The notes under the pieces were generated by a model. The model did no database searches and was not told the origin of the DNA. It was given only the letters and a program-made list of their open reading frames with translations. The translations under genes were made by a program, and so were the position numbers. Shown here piece by piece: positions 27,536 through 35,975 of a stretch of DNA of 64,000 bases. Each line of letters starts with the position of its first letter. Position 1 is the stretch's first letter. This DNA comes from Streptomyces tuirus. Its GTDB lineage: Bacteria > Actinomycetota > Actinomycetes > Streptomycetales > Streptomycetaceae. The DNA lies in NCBI RefSeq assembly GCF_014701095.1, contig NZ_AP023439.1, positions 3,088,001 to 3,152,000 on the forward strand. Reading direction: 5' to 3'.

Positions 27536-27760
27536 TCAGGCGTCGTAGTCCTGGTCGAAGCGGTCCTCCTGGTCACGCTCACGCTCACGGTCGCGCTGCG
27601 GCTCGGAGTGCTCGCGGTCCCGCTGCGGGTGCGAGGGGTCCATGTCCTCGTCACGCCGGCGACCGCGGCCCTGCACCTGCTCGCGAGCCTGGTCCGCCTT
27701 CTGGCGGGCCTGGTTCTGCCACTGCTCGGACTTCTCCTGGAACTGGTCCTTCATACCCAT
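27536..27760 (-). CDS. small, highly charged hydrophilic protein
   Basis: A 74-residue protein with no cysteine and almost no hydrophobic residues: MKDQFQEKSEQWQNQARQKA then an Arg/Asp/Glu/Gln-rich tail with HPQRDREHSEPQRDRER. The N-terminal 30 residues are predicted as a coil or amphipathic helix (KADQAREQVQ). It resembles small stress proteins in character, but I recognise no family. GGGAG lies nine bases before the ATG, which supports translation. Confidence 0.7.
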   Translation of the reverse strand: MGMKDQFQEKSEQWQNQARQKADQAREQVQGRGRRRDEDMDPSHPQRDREHSEPQRDRERERDQEDRFDQDYDA

Positions 27761-27836
27761 GTGGGTTCACTCCCGTTGGGGGTGAGGGGATCTGGCTCGA
27801 TCAGATTCACACGGGCCATGACGCTGCGCATGTCGA

Positions 27837-28721
27837 TCACTTACGCAGCGTAGTCCGCTGCTGTTCGTCGGCCGCTCCGCCCGCTCCGACCAGGCCCGTG
27901 CGCATGCCCGTCAGCCGGTCCGCGAACCGCCGCATCTCGCGCTGGCCGACCGTCCCGATGACCGCCGGCAGATAGCCGCGCACGCCCTGCATGCCGCGCA
28001 GCCACCACTGCCCGTACACATGGCTCGAGCGGCGCTCGATCCCCTCCACCAGCCGGTCCACGGCCGGCCCCAGCGGATACGTCTTGTTGGACGGCCAGGG
28101 CAGCCGCTGCCTCAACTCCCGCATGACGTCGTCCTGATCGGCCCCGCGCACCATGTCGGTGTCGGTCCAGGACAGATACCCGACCCCCACCTTCACGCCC
28201 CGGTGCCCGACCTCGGCCCGCAGACTGTGCGCGTACGCCTCCACGCCCGACTTGGACGCGCAGTACGCGGTCATCATCGGCGCCGGGGTGATCGCGGCGA
28301 GGGACGCGATCTGCAGCAGATAGCCCCGGCTCTCCGTCAGCAGCGGCAGAAAGGCGCGGCCGGTCACCGCCGAGCCGATCAGGTTGACCTCGATCACCCG
28401 CCGCCAGGACTCCGGGTCGGAGTCGGCGAACGGACCGCCGGTGGCGACACCGGCGTTGGCGACGACGATGTCGACCCGGCCGAAGCGCTCCTTGACCTCA
28501 CCCGCGACACGGACCATCGCCTCGTGGTCGGTGACATCGGCGTGCCAGTGGTCGCTCTCGCTGTGCAGCCGCCCGGAGACCTGCTTCAGTTCGTCCGGCT
28601 CCAGGCCGACCAGCGCCACCTTCACGCCCCGCGCGGAGAGCTTGCGGGCCAGCAACTCCCCGACGCCGCGCGCCGCCCCGGTCACCACGGCGACCTTGCC
28701 TTCGAGGCTCACCCTGCTCAT
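27837..28721 (-). CDS. short-chain dehydrogenase/reductase
   Basis: The 294-residue SDR has the NAD(P)-binding motif TGAARGVG, ANAG, the catalytic Ser in IASLAA, and YCASK (Tyr and Lys spaced by three). A C-terminal tail ends in a hydrophobic RGMQGVRGYLPAVIG segment. Its ATG overlaps the hydrolase stop as ATGA, and the hydrolase overlaps the monooxygenase, so the three genes form one operon for oxidation and cleavage of a ketone or lipid-like substrate. Substrate unknown. Confidence 0.9.
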   Translation of the reverse strand: MSRVSLEGKVAVVTGAARGVGELLARKLSARGVKVALVGLEPDELKQVSGRLHSESDHWHADVTDHEAMVRVAGEVKERFGRVDIVVANAGVATGGPFADSDPESWRRVIEVNLIGSAVTGRAFLPLLTESRGYLLQIASLAAITPAPMMTAYCASKSGVEAYAHSLRAEVGHRGVKVGVGYLSWTDTDMVRGADQDDVMRELRQRLPWPSNKTYPLGPAVDRLVEGIERRSSHVYGQWWLRGMQGVRGYLPAVIGTVGQREMRRFADRLTGMRTGLVGAGGAADEQQRTTLRK

Positions 28722-29641
28722 GCGCTCTCCTCGGATACGACCTGAATGTGTGCGTGGACGAGTTCCCGAATGGTGCCGGTGACCAGTTCGGGCGCCTCGA
28801 TGGGCGTCATGTGCCCGATGCCCGGCAGTTCGACGATCCCGGTGCACCCCGGCAGCGCCGCCGCCAGGGCCCGGGCATGCACCGGCGGTGTCAGCCGGTC
28901 CGCCGTGCCGACGATCACTGCCGTGGGCACGTCCAGCTCCCGCACGCCGTGGTCGAGGTCGAGCAGGTCCAGCACCTGCGACCAGGAGTAGCGGACCTTG
29001 CGGGGGCAGGCGTGCACGATCCGGGCACAGGCCTCGACCATGTGCGGGGCCGAACCGGGGCCCATCGTGCCGTACTTGAGGATCCGGCGGGCCAGCGGCG
29101 TGACCGGCCCGAGCGGGGCGCGGGAGCCGAGGATCCGCCCGGTCAGCCAGGTCCGTACCCGCCCGGCCCGCATCGGCACGACGGTGGAGGCGGCGACCAG
29201 CTGCGAACTGCCCGTGCTGCACAGCAGGACGGCGGCCGCGTGCGCCCGGAAGGCGGCTCTCCCGGAGGCCGCCATCACCGTCATCCCGCCCATGGAGTGC
29301 CCGGCGATCACGGCCTGTTCGCCGGGCGCGAGGGTGGCCTCCAGGACGGCTTCCAGATCGTCGGCGAGCGCGTCGGAGCTGCACGCGGGGCTCGCGGGAC
29401 TGCGTCCGTGGCCGCGCTGGTCGTAGGCGATGACCCGGTGGTCGGCCGCCAGGTCGCGGATCTGCGCCGCCCAGAAGGCGGTGGAGCAGGTCCAGCCGTG
29501 GGCGAGGACGACGGCGGGCGCGCCCTCGGGCCCGTGCACCTCCACGTGCAGCCGGGCGCCGTCGGCGGACACGGCGGTCAGTTCACGCGCCGGGGAGGGC
29601 GGGGCGTAGGGCCCGGAGTCGACGTGAAGCAGGCGGCTCAC
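28718..29641 (-). CDS. alpha/beta hydrolase
   Basis: A 307-residue alpha/beta-fold hydrolase. The oxyanion HGWTCS follows VVLAHG, the nucleophile elbow is GHSMGG, the acid is in VGTADRLTPP and the His in PGIGHMTPIEAPE. It would hydrolyse the ester or lactone made by the upstream monooxygenase. GTG start at 29641 overlapping the monooxygenase stop; end overlapping the SDR start. Confidence 0.9.
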   Translation of the reverse strand: MSRLLHVDSGPYAPPSPARELTAVSADGARLHVEVHGPEGAPAVVLAHGWTCSTAFWAAQIRDLAADHRVIAYDQRGHGRSPASPACSSDALADDLEAVLEATLAPGEQAVIAGHSMGGMTVMAASGRAAFRAHAAAVLLCSTGSSQLVAASTVVPMRAGRVRTWLTGRILGSRAPLGPVTPLARRILKYGTMGPGSAPHMVEACARIVHACPRKVRYSWSQVLDLLDLDHGVRELDVPTAVIVGTADRLTPPVHARALAAALPGCTGIVELPGIGHMTPIEAPELVTGTIRELVHAHIQVVSEESA

Positions 29642-31161
29642 GCGTCCACCTCCGCCTTCTCGGCGGCGGCGGTCTTCTTCGCCGCGGGCGCCCGCAGGAC
29701 GTCGTACTCGGTGAGGTCGACCCGCCGTGTCGCCCGCCGGAACTCGGCGGTCGTACCGGGCCAGATGGTGGTGTTGCGGCCGCTCGCGTCGAGGTACCAG
29801 CTGGTGCAGCCGCCGGTGTTCCACACGGTGCGCTTCATACGCTCCTGCACCCGGTGGTTCCAGGCGCGCACGGCGTCCGGGCGGGCGTCCAGGGCGACCC
29901 GGCCACCGAGGACGTCGAGCTGACGGACATAGTCGGCGAGGTAGTTCAGCTGGGACTCGATCATGAGGATCATCGAGGAGTTCCCGAGGCCGGTGTTGGG
30001 ACCGATGACCGTCATCCAGTTGGGGAAGCCGGCCGCCGAGGCGCCGCGCAGGGCCTCCATGCCGCCCTTCCAGGTCTCGGCCAGGGTCCGCCCGTCGGCG
30101 CCCACCACCCGGTCGGCGATGGGCATGTCGGTGACGTGGAACCCGGTGCCGAAGACGATCGCGTCCACCTCGGCCTCGCTGCCGTCGGCGGCGACCAGGG
30201 TCGAGCCGCGCACCTCGGCGAGGCCGCTCGCGACGACGTCCACGTTGGGCTGCGCAATCGCCGGGTAGTACGTGCTGGACAGCAGGATCCGCTTGCAGCC
30301 GATGCGGTAGTCCGGGGTGAGCTTCGCCCGCAGAACCGGGTCCTTGACGGAGCGGGCCATGTTGCGCCGGGCCAGCTGCTCGACGAAACCGAGCTCGTTC
30401 GGGCGCTTGGTGAACGCCTGCACCTGCAACTCCCGGATGCCCCACAGCAGTCCGCGACGGACCTGCGAGGTGAAGGGCAGCCGCCGGTGGACCCAGCGCT
30501 CGGCGTCGCTGATGGCCCGGTCGATGCGGGGCATCACCCACGGCGGGGTGCGCTGGAAGAGGGTGAGCTCGGAGACGTCGGGCTGGATGGCCGGCACGAT
30601 CTGGATGGCCGAGGCGCCGGTGCCCACCATGGCGACGCGCTTGCCGCGCAGGTCGTAGTCGTGGTCCCAGCGGGCGGAGTGGAACACCTGGCCCGGGAAG
30701 GACTCCAGGCCCGGGATGTCCGGCACCTTCGGATCGGACAGCGGCCCGGTCGCCGACACGACGAAGTCCGCCGAGAGACTGCCGCTGCTGGTCTCGATGT
30801 CCCAGCACAGCCGCTCACCGTCCCAGGACATCCGCTTCACCTCCGAGTCGAAGCGGATGTGCGGCCGCAGCCGGAACACGTCCGTCACGTGCTCCAGATA
30901 GGCGCGGATGTGCTCCTGCCCCGAGAAGGTGCGCGGCCAGTCGGGGTTGGGCGCGAAGGAGAACGAGTACAGATGGGAGGGCACGTCACAGGCACACCCC
31001 GGGTAGCTGTTGTCCCGCCAGGTGCCGCCGACACTGCTCGCCCGCTCCAGGACGACGAAGTCGGTGACACCCTCGCGGCGCAGCCGCACGGCGGCCCCCA
31101 GCCCGCCGAACCCGGACCCGACCACCGCGACCCGCACATGTTCGTGTTCGCGCTCGCCCAT
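29638..31161 (-). CDS. Baeyer-Villiger-type FAD monooxygenase
   Basis: The 507-residue flavoprotein inserts oxygen next to a carbonyl, turning ketones into esters or lactones. It has the FAD motif GSGFGGLGAA (15-24), the NADP motif GTGASAIQIVP, and between them the Baeyer-Villiger fingerprint FxGxxxHxxxW as FPGQVFHSARW. A second FAD/NAD element is FGTGFHVTDMP. ATG start with GGAGG seven bases upstream; the 20-bp palindrome at 31190 sits in the promoter region. It heads the operon with the hydrolase and SDR genes and is divergent from a merR-type gene that likely controls it. Confidence 0.92.
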   Translation of the reverse strand: MGEREHEHVRVAVVGSGFGGLGAAVRLRREGVTDFVVLERASSVGGTWRDNSYPGCACDVPSHLYSFSFAPNPDWPRTFSGQEHIRAYLEHVTDVFRLRPHIRFDSEVKRMSWDGERLCWDIETSSGSLSADFVVSATGPLSDPKVPDIPGLESFPGQVFHSARWDHDYDLRGKRVAMVGTGASAIQIVPAIQPDVSELTLFQRTPPWVMPRIDRAISDAERWVHRRLPFTSQVRRGLLWGIRELQVQAFTKRPNELGFVEQLARRNMARSVKDPVLRAKLTPDYRIGCKRILLSSTYYPAIAQPNVDVVASGLAEVRGSTLVAADGSEAEVDAIVFGTGFHVTDMPIADRVVGADGRTLAETWKGGMEALRGASAAGFPNWMTVIGPNTGLGNSSMILMIESQLNYLADYVRQLDVLGGRVALDARPDAVRAWNHRVQERMKRTVWNTGGCTSWYLDASGRNTTIWPGTTAEFRRATRRVDLTEYDVLRAPAAKKTAAAEKAEVDA

Positions 31162-31189
31162 GCCGACACCTCCACACACCACGAGAACC

Positions 31190-31209
31190 GCGCCAGTGAA
31201 CACTGGCGC
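31190..31209. promoter_or_regulatory. perfect palindrome in the monooxygenase/merR divergent region
   Basis: GCGCCAGTG-AA-CACTGGCGC is a perfect 9-2-9 inverted repeat lying 29 bp upstream of the monooxygenase start codon and about 80 bp from the merR start. It is a strong operator candidate. The likely binder is the MerR-type protein next door or an unlinked regulator. Confidence 0.6.
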
Positions 31210-31291
31210 AATGGGAGCGTAGGGCAGCGGCGTACCGATGGGTAGGGGGCGGGCCGGGAAAGTTACCCCTGGTACGCCTTAAGGTGCCCAG

Positions 31292-31933
31292 GTGGCCGAG
31301 AAGCGTGAATACCGCATGGAAGAGCTGGCCCGCCTCGCCGGGATCACGGTGCGCACCCTGCGCTTCTACCGCGAACGCAAACTGATCCCGCCACCGCGCC
31401 GCGAGGGCCGCATCGCCTGGTACGACGACCACCACCTGGCCCGCCTGCGCACGATCACGGCCCTGCTGGAGCGCGGCCACACCCTCAGCGGCATCGCGGA
31501 ACTGGCGGAGGCCTTCGACCACGGCCGCGACGTCGGCGACCTGCTCGGCGTCGGCGGCCCCACCGAGGAGGAGCCGGTCCACCTCACCCCCGAGGAACTC
31601 GCCGACCACTTCGCGGGCGAGGCCACCCCGGAGAACCTCGCCGCCGCGATGGACCTCGGCTACCTCGGCACCGACGGCGAGGAGATCGTCCACGTCAGCC
31701 GCCGCCTCCTCGACGTCTCCTCGGCCCTGGTCCACGAGGGCATCCCCCTCGCCGCGGTCCTCGCCGCCGCCAAACAGGTCCGCACCCACGCCGACGCCCT
31801 CGCCGAACTCTTCACCGACCTGGTCCTCGCCCACGCCACCCCCGAAGACCTCCCCCGCCTGCGCCCCCTGGCCCGCAGCGTGGTGGAGGCGGAACTGTCA
31901 TTGGCGCTGGACCGGAGGATGCGCAGGCCCTAG
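31292..31933 (+). CDS. MerR family regulator
   Basis: The 213-residue protein has a MerR winged helix-turn-helix at its N-terminus (YRMEELARLAGITVRTLRFYRERKLI) and then RIAWYDDHHLARL. The rest is helical with no metal-binding cysteines, so the signal is not a thiol-bound metal. Start GTG at 31292. It is divergent from the monooxygenase operon and probably regulates it; the C-terminal ligand domain is not recognised. Confidence 0.88.
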   Translation: MAEKREYRMEELARLAGITVRTLRFYRERKLIPPPRREGRIAWYDDHHLARLRTITALLERGHTLSGIAELAEAFDHGRDVGDLLGVGGPTEEEPVHLTPEELADHFAGEATPENLAAAMDLGYLGTDGEEIVHVSRRLLDVSSALVHEGIPLAAVLAAAKQVRTHADALAELFTDLVLAHATPEDLPRLRPLARSVVEAELSLALDRRMRRP

Positions 31934-31945
31934 CGGGCGGCCCTG

Positions 31946-32749
31946 CTAGCGGTCGTAGACCACGGTCACGGGAGCATGGTCGGACCACCGCTCGGCGTGC
32001 GTGGCGGCCCGCTCGACGAACCCCTTCACCGCCCGCTCGGCGAGCCCGGGGGTGGCCACGTGAAGGTCGATCCTCCAGCCTGAATCGTTATCAAATGCCC
32101 GCCCCCGGTACGACCACCACGAGTACGGCCCCTCGGTGTCCGGGTGCAGTGCACGGACGACATCGACGTATCCGCCGTCCGCGAGATCGAAGACCCGGGT
32201 CAGCCACTCCCGCTCCTCCGGCAGGAACCCGGAGCTCTTCTGGTTCCCACGCCAGTTCTTCAGGTCGGCCTGCTGGTGGGCGATGTTCCAGTCGCCGCAG
32301 ACGAGCACCTCGCGCCCCTCGGCGGCGGCGCGCTCCCGCAGCACCTTGAGGTAGGCGAGGAACTCGCCCATGAAGCGTTCCTTCTCGTCCTGCCGCTCGG
32401 TGCCGACCTCGCCGGAGGGCAGGTAGAGGGAAGCGACGGTGACCCCCGGCAGGTCGATCTCCACATACCGACCGCTGCCGTCGAACTCTTCCGACCCGAA
32501 GCCGACCTGCACCCGGTCGGGCTCGCGGCGGCTGTACAGGGACACCCCGGCCCGTCCCTTGGCGGCCGCCGGCGCGTGCACCACGTACCACCCCTCGGGC
32601 GCACGGACGTGCTCCGGCAGCTGCTCCGGCTCGGCCCGCACCTCCTGAAGGCACAGCACGTCGGCTTCGGTCTCCGCGAGCCACTCCACGAAGCCCTTCT
32701 TCGCGGCGGCACGGAGCCCGTTCACATTCACAGAGGTCACAGTGAGCAC
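31946..32749 (-). CDS. xthA: exodeoxyribonuclease III
   Basis: The 267-residue AP endonuclease/exonuclease repairs abasic sites and 3' blocks. Motifs: TSVNVNGLRAA at the N-terminus, LCLQEVRAE (catalytic Glu), GRAGVSLYSR, LYLPSGEV, VCGDWNIAH (Asp and Asn), and WSDHAPV (Asp and His). The GTG at 32749 has no good ribosome site, and a -10-like TATTGT lies a few bases upstream, so a leaderless start is possible. It is convergent with merR and divergent from a GNAT gene. Confidence 0.93.
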   Translation of the reverse strand: MLTVTSVNVNGLRAAAKKGFVEWLAETEADVLCLQEVRAEPEQLPEHVRAPEGWYVVHAPAAAKGRAGVSLYSRREPDRVQVGFGSEEFDGSGRYVEIDLPGVTVASLYLPSGEVGTERQDEKERFMGEFLAYLKVLRERAAAEGREVLVCGDWNIAHQQADLKNWRGNQKSSGFLPEEREWLTRVFDLADGGYVDVVRALHPDTEGPYSWWSYRGRAFDNDSGWRIDLHVATPGLAERAVKGFVERAATHAERWSDHAPVTVVYDR

Positions 32750-32768
32750 CCCGGCACAATACCCCCAC

Positions 32769-32785
32769 ACTGGACAAGGTCCAGT
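32769..32785. promoter_or_regulatory. palindrome shared by xthA and GNAT promoters
   Basis: ACTGGAC-AAG-GTCCAGT is a perfect 7-3-7 inverted repeat midway between the divergent start codons. A -35-like TGGACA (plus) and TGGACC (minus) lie inside it, spaced 19 and 16 bp from -10-like TACGGT (32796-32801) and TATTGT (32756-32761, minus). Confidence 0.45.
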
Positions 32786-32809
32786 TCCGGATCGAATACG
32801 GTAGCGGCC

Positions 32810-33298
32810 ATGCACATACGCCGGGTCTCCTTCGACCACCCCGACGCCTTGAAGCTGAACGACCAGGTCCAGGCCGAGTACGCCGTCCGCTACGGGGACG
32901 ACGGCGACGCCACGCCCATGGCCGCGGCGGACTTCGACCCGCCGAACGGCACCTACCTGATCGCGTACGACGAGGACGGCACCCCCGTGGCGTCGGGTGG
33001 CTGGCGTGCCCAGGACGCCAACGACGAGGGCAACGTCGACGGCGACGCCGAGCTCAAGCGCATGTATGTGATCGACGGCATGCGCGGCCGGGGCCTCGCC
33101 CGCCGCATCCTGGCAGCGCTGGAGGAGGACGCCCGCACGGCGGGCCGCGTCCGGATGGTCCTGGAGACCGGCACCAAGCAGCCGGAGGCCATCGCCCTGT
33201 ACACGTCCAGCGGCTACGAGCCGTGCGCCAAGTTCGGCTACTACCGTTTCCACGAGGCGAGCCGCTGCTTCGCCAAGGACCTGCGGTCCGCGGGCTGA
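32810..33298 (+). CDS. GNAT family N-acetyltransferase
   Basis: A 162-residue GNAT protein with the acetyl-CoA motif (R/Q)xxGx(G/A) seen as MRGRGLARRIL, preceded by AELKRMYVID and followed by ETGTKQPEAIALYTSSGYEPC. It acetylates an amine of unknown identity. The ATG at 32810 is close behind a TACGGT -10-like element and lacks a clear ribosome site, so it may be leaderless. Confidence 0.88.
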   Translation: MHIRRVSFDHPDALKLNDQVQAEYAVRYGDDGDATPMAAADFDPPNGTYLIAYDEDGTPVASGGWRAQDANDEGNVDGDAELKRMYVIDGMRGRGLARRILAALEEDARTAGRVRMVLETGTKQPEAIALYTSSGYEPCAKFGYYRFHEASRCFAKDLRSAG

Positions 33299-33339
33299 CG
33301 GGGGCTCAGGGTTGGCCAGAGGGACTGTGACGGACCTGG

Positions 33340-33843
33340 ATGGTTGCGACTGGCGTCTCTTCCGGCATCCTGTCCGACGTGACATTGATCCGTGCGGTGG
33401 CGATCGGCTTTCTTGCAGGGGGCGCAGGAGCCCTGATCTTCGACCCCAGAGGTGAGGGACTCGACCACCTTCGTCTCGCCATGCTGACGGGGCTGCTTGT
33501 CGGTCAGCTCCTCACGGTCCCGGTTTCACTGGTGTGCGGGGTCGTCCGGTCGCGGCCACGGAAAGGGAACCCGAGTCGCCCTTACGACTTTTCCATGGGC
33601 TCCCTGCTCATGGCCTTGGGCGTTCTGGTGGTGATCCAGGCGCGGGCAGCGGTGACTTGGCTCAGCACCGAGCCGACCCCCGGTGGCGTCGGCGATCCGG
33701 ATGGAGAGACATCCATAGCGGGGTTGGCCGGCCTCTCCGGATGTCTGATGGTCCTCGTCGGCCTGACGTTGCTGGCGAATGGCGTCTGGACGAGTACGCG
33801 GACAGGTGCCCTGCGGCCCGTCATGGAAGCCTCTCAGGACTAG
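33340..33843 (+). CDS. hypothetical membrane protein
   Basis: A 167-residue protein with about four hydrophobic segments (LIRAVAIGFLAGGAGALIF, LTGLLVGQLLTVPVSLVCGV, GSLLMALGVLVVIQARAAV, LSGCLMVLVGLTLLANGV) separated by short polar loops. I recognise no family. Codon use is less extreme at third positions than in neighbours, and no strong ribosome site precedes the ATG; GTG at 33379 is an alternative start. This and the next small genes border a decayed integrase, so recent gain is possible. Confidence 0.6.
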   Translation: MVATGVSSGILSDVTLIRAVAIGFLAGGAGALIFDPRGEGLDHLRLAMLTGLLVGQLLTVPVSLVCGVVRSRPRKGNPSRPYDFSMGSLLMALGVLVVIQARAAVTWLSTEPTPGGVGDPDGETSIAGLAGLSGCLMVLVGLTLLANGVWTSTRTGALRPVMEASQD

Positions 33844-33962
33844 CATGCGCGTTCCTGGGCCATCCGCCGAGACTCCCCGCTGCTCCCCGTTGGCCGCCTC
33901 CCTGTCGGGCACGCCGGGGGCACGGATCACTGGGTGGAAGCTGATCGCTATGGTGCAATGTC

Positions 33963-34337
33963 ATGTCCCTGGCGATGAAGTTGACGGCGATCACTCTCGA
34001 CTGCCCAGACCCTGAGGCCCTGGTCGCGTTCTACCAGCAGGCCACCGGCCTTGAGCTGCACCCGAAGTCCAATGGCGATTTCGCTGGACTCAACTGCGAC
34101 GACGGGCTCTTCATCGGGTTCCAACGGGTCGATGACTATCAGGCTCCGCGCTGGCCCGACCAGGCCGTGCCGCAACAATTCCACCTCGACTTCGAGGTCG
34201 ACGATCTCGACGAGGCCGAGGCTCTGCTGCTGGCACTGGGCGCACTCAAGCCCGAGTACCAACCGGGTGGCGCCAGGTGGCGGGTCCTCACCGACCCGGC
34301 CGGTCACCCCTTCTGCCTGACCAGACGGAAGGTCTAG
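33963..34337 (+). CDS. VOC family (glyoxalase-like) protein
   Basis: The 124-residue protein is a vicinal-oxygen-chelate fold member: KLTAITLDCPDPEALVAFYQQATGLEL, then GLFIGFQRVDDYQAPRWPDQ, QFHLDFEVDDLDEAEA and DPAGHPFCL. The FHLDFEV and GHPFCL segments carry the usual metal-ligand positions. Function may be binding or modification of a small molecule. The ATG at 33963 is chosen; ATG at 33975 is four codons on. Confidence 0.8.
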   Translation: MSLAMKLTAITLDCPDPEALVAFYQQATGLELHPKSNGDFAGLNCDDGLFIGFQRVDDYQAPRWPDQAVPQQFHLDFEVDDLDEAEALLLALGALKPEYQPGGARWRVLTDPAGHPFCLTRRKV

Positions 34338-34344
34338 GTACCCA

Positions 34345-34560
34345 CGCGGTCGGCGTGGCGACTCGCAAAAGGAACGGGACTTGGCCAAGCGAGCGGCGGG
34401 TGAGCTGTGGTCAGACTCCGGCTTCGTGTTCACGACGCGCTACGGCACGCTGCGAACCGCGCAACTTCAACCGCCGGTTCGTGGACCGGTCGGTCCGCGC
34501 CGGCGTCCGTCAGGTCCGGCTGCACGACACCCGGTACGTCGCTGCCGTACGACACGTCAA
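34345..34560 (+). pseudogene. decayed tyrosine recombinase (integrase) C-terminal fragment
   Basis: One frame reads QKERDLAKRAAGELWSDSGF and then VFTTRYGT, and the next frame continues EPRNFNRRFVDRSVRAGVRQ then VRLHDTR, the catalytic Arg region of actinobacterial phage/ICE integrases. The two frames join if one cytosine (about 34453) is removed. Homology stops after HDTR, so the catalytic His and Tyr are lost, and no integrase N-terminus is seen upstream. The fragment ends about 40 bp from the 3' end of a tRNA gene, the usual attachment site for such elements. Confidence 0.7.
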
Positions 34561-34594
34561 AGCCCCGGTCGGGAGATCCCTACCGGGGCTTTGA
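34557..34594 (-). terminator. terminator of tRNA-Ala
   Basis: A perfect 13-bp stem (TCAAAGCCCCGGT and ACCGGGGCTTTGA) with a 12-base loop lies seven bases after the 3' end of the tRNA on the minus strand. Confidence 0.8.
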
Positions 34595-34600
34595 GCTGCG

Positions 34601-34674
34601 TGGACCTGAGGGGATTTGAACCCCTGGCCCCCTCGATGCGAACGAGGTGCGCTACCGGACTGCGCCACAGGCCC
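34601..34674 (-). tRNA. tRNA-Ala (CGC anticodon)
   Basis: Read on the minus strand, the acceptor GGGCCTG pairs with CAGGTCC, the D arm is GCGC-loop-GCGC, the anticodon stem CCTCG/CGAGG encloses loop TTCGCAT with anticodon CGC (codon GCG, alanine), and the T arm is AGGGG TTCAAAT CCCCT. Discriminator base A; CCA is not encoded. 74 bases. The integrase remnant on the 3' side suggests that this gene once served as an attachment site. Confidence 0.93.
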
Positions 34675-34757
34675 TTGCAACGAGTGAAACTTTAGCACCC
34701 CGATCGGCCTGCTTGGAAATCCGTTCCCGAGGGGCGGTCACCTGCGGCTTCGCGGGA

Positions 34758-35975
34758 CTACTCGTTGGCGGCCCGGGGGCGATCCCCGTCCTCGTACTGG
34801 TCGAAAAGCGGGGTGCGGCCGCGCTCCCGGGCCCGTCGGGCGGAGGCCGCCCGGCGCGCGTCGGTGCGCCCGTCCCCGTCGTCCGTGTCGGGCGTGGAGG
34901 GGTCCGGCTCGCCCGGGTGGTGATCCACGGCAGCCGCCTCGCTCTCCTCGTTCGGGGCGACCGTGCTCGACCGGGCCGCGCTCCAGGTGTCGGGGGCGCC
35001 GAGGTCCACGTCACTGGTGGCCCGCGGGGCGACCGGGGCCGTCACGTAGGTCGGCAGGGGCACCGGCACCGGCTCCCAGCTGTCACCGCCCTGCCCGGGG
35101 CGCCGCTGCCGCTCGCGCTGCTGGTCGACCCACTCCGCGTGGTCGGTCTGCTCGACGAGGGCGCGCCGGTCCGCCGCGAGGGCAGACAGGCCGGGGTCGG
35201 TCACCGGCTCGGGTCCTTCCTCCGGTTCGTCGTTCTCGTCGGCGGCCTGGGCGCGCCGGCGGGGCTGGCGCTGGCGCTCCCGCAGGCGCTGGGCCGCGGC
35301 CTCGGCCATGCGGCGGTCCATCTGGTAGGCGAAGCGGCGGCGCTCCTGGGAGCGCAGATAGGCGATGTAGACGCTGAGCATGACCGCGGGCACGCCGGGG
35401 GCCCAGAGGAACGCCAGGCCGCCGACCGCCGCGACGATCGCGCCGAGGGTGAAGGCGAGGAACAGCATGGTGGTGGTGCGCCGACGGCGCGCGAGCACCT
35501 TCGAGCGCCGGGCTCGTGCTGCGGCCGCCTCGTTCGCCTGGGCCGATGCGGTGCGCCGGGCGGCCGGTACCCGTTCCCGGGGGCGGCCGGAAGCGGCCGC
35601 GTTCGGTGCGGGCGACTGGCGGGCGGGGGGTTCGGGCGCCGCCGGCCGGGCCTGGGGCTCGGGGGCGGGCGACGGTACGGGTGCCTGGGTCTGCGGGCGG
35701 GTCTTGGACACGGCGAAGGCCCGGACGTCCACCGAGTCGGTGACGGCGTCCAGGTCGTCGGCGTCCTGCTCCCCCTCGTCGGTGGAGCGCGCCCGCAGGT
35801 CCTTGGCGTACCGGCGCTCCATTCCCGCCCGTCCGGACAGCAGCCGGATGGCGGTGCTGAAGCGTTCCGTCGGACGGGCCTCGTTCAGCTCGTCCTGCCT
35901 ACGGAGCCACATCGGCACCAAGTAGGCGGCCCAGGCCCCGACAATGACTGCGTAGATGAGGCCGCTGCTGCTCAC
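34758..35975 (-). CDS. sepX: membrane protein of the divisome, GlpR/SepX family
   Basis: The 405-residue protein starts with a membrane helix (SSSGLIYAVIVGAWAAYLVP) followed by MWLRRQDELNEARPTERFST, then a long linker rich in Pro, Ala and Gln. Two adjacent helices lie in the middle (TTTMLFLAFTLGAIVAAVG and FLWAPGVPAVMLSVYIAYL), and an Arg-rich cytoplasmic tail follows. SepX is known in Streptomyces as needed for stable septa and sporulation; its Corynebacterium relative GlpR is the membrane receptor of the gephyrin-like division protein Glp. The family call rests on domain pattern and on its place beside rimJ, moeA/glp and galU. GTG 35975 is chosen because TACGGT ends seven bases upstream, consistent with a leaderless mRNA; ATG 36008 is an alternative. 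Confidence 0.8.
   Translation of the reverse strand: MSSSGLIYAVIVGAWAAYLVPMWLRRQDELNEARPTERFSTAIRLLSGRAGMERRYAKDLRARSTDEGEQDADDLDAVTDSVDVRAFAVSKTRPQTQAPVPSPAPEPQARPAAPEPPARQSPAPNAAASGRPRERVPAARRTASAQANEAAAARARRSKVLARRRRTTTMLFLAFTLGAIVAAVGGLAFLWAPGVPAVMLSVYIAYLRSQERRRFAYQMDRRMAEAAAQRLRERQRQPRRRAQAADENDEPEEGPEPVTDPGLSALAADRRALVEQTDHAEWVDQQRERQRRPGQGGDSWEPVPVPLPTYVTAPVAPRATSDVDLGAPDTWSAARSSTVAPNEESEAAAVDHHPGEPDPSTPDTDDGDGRTDARRAASARRARERGRTPLFDQYEDGDRPRAANE

Noticed and set aside
27837..31933. Part of a biosynthetic gene cluster
   Set aside because: Only a three-gene oxidation/hydrolysis/reduction operon and its regulator are present; no synthase or tailoring genes.
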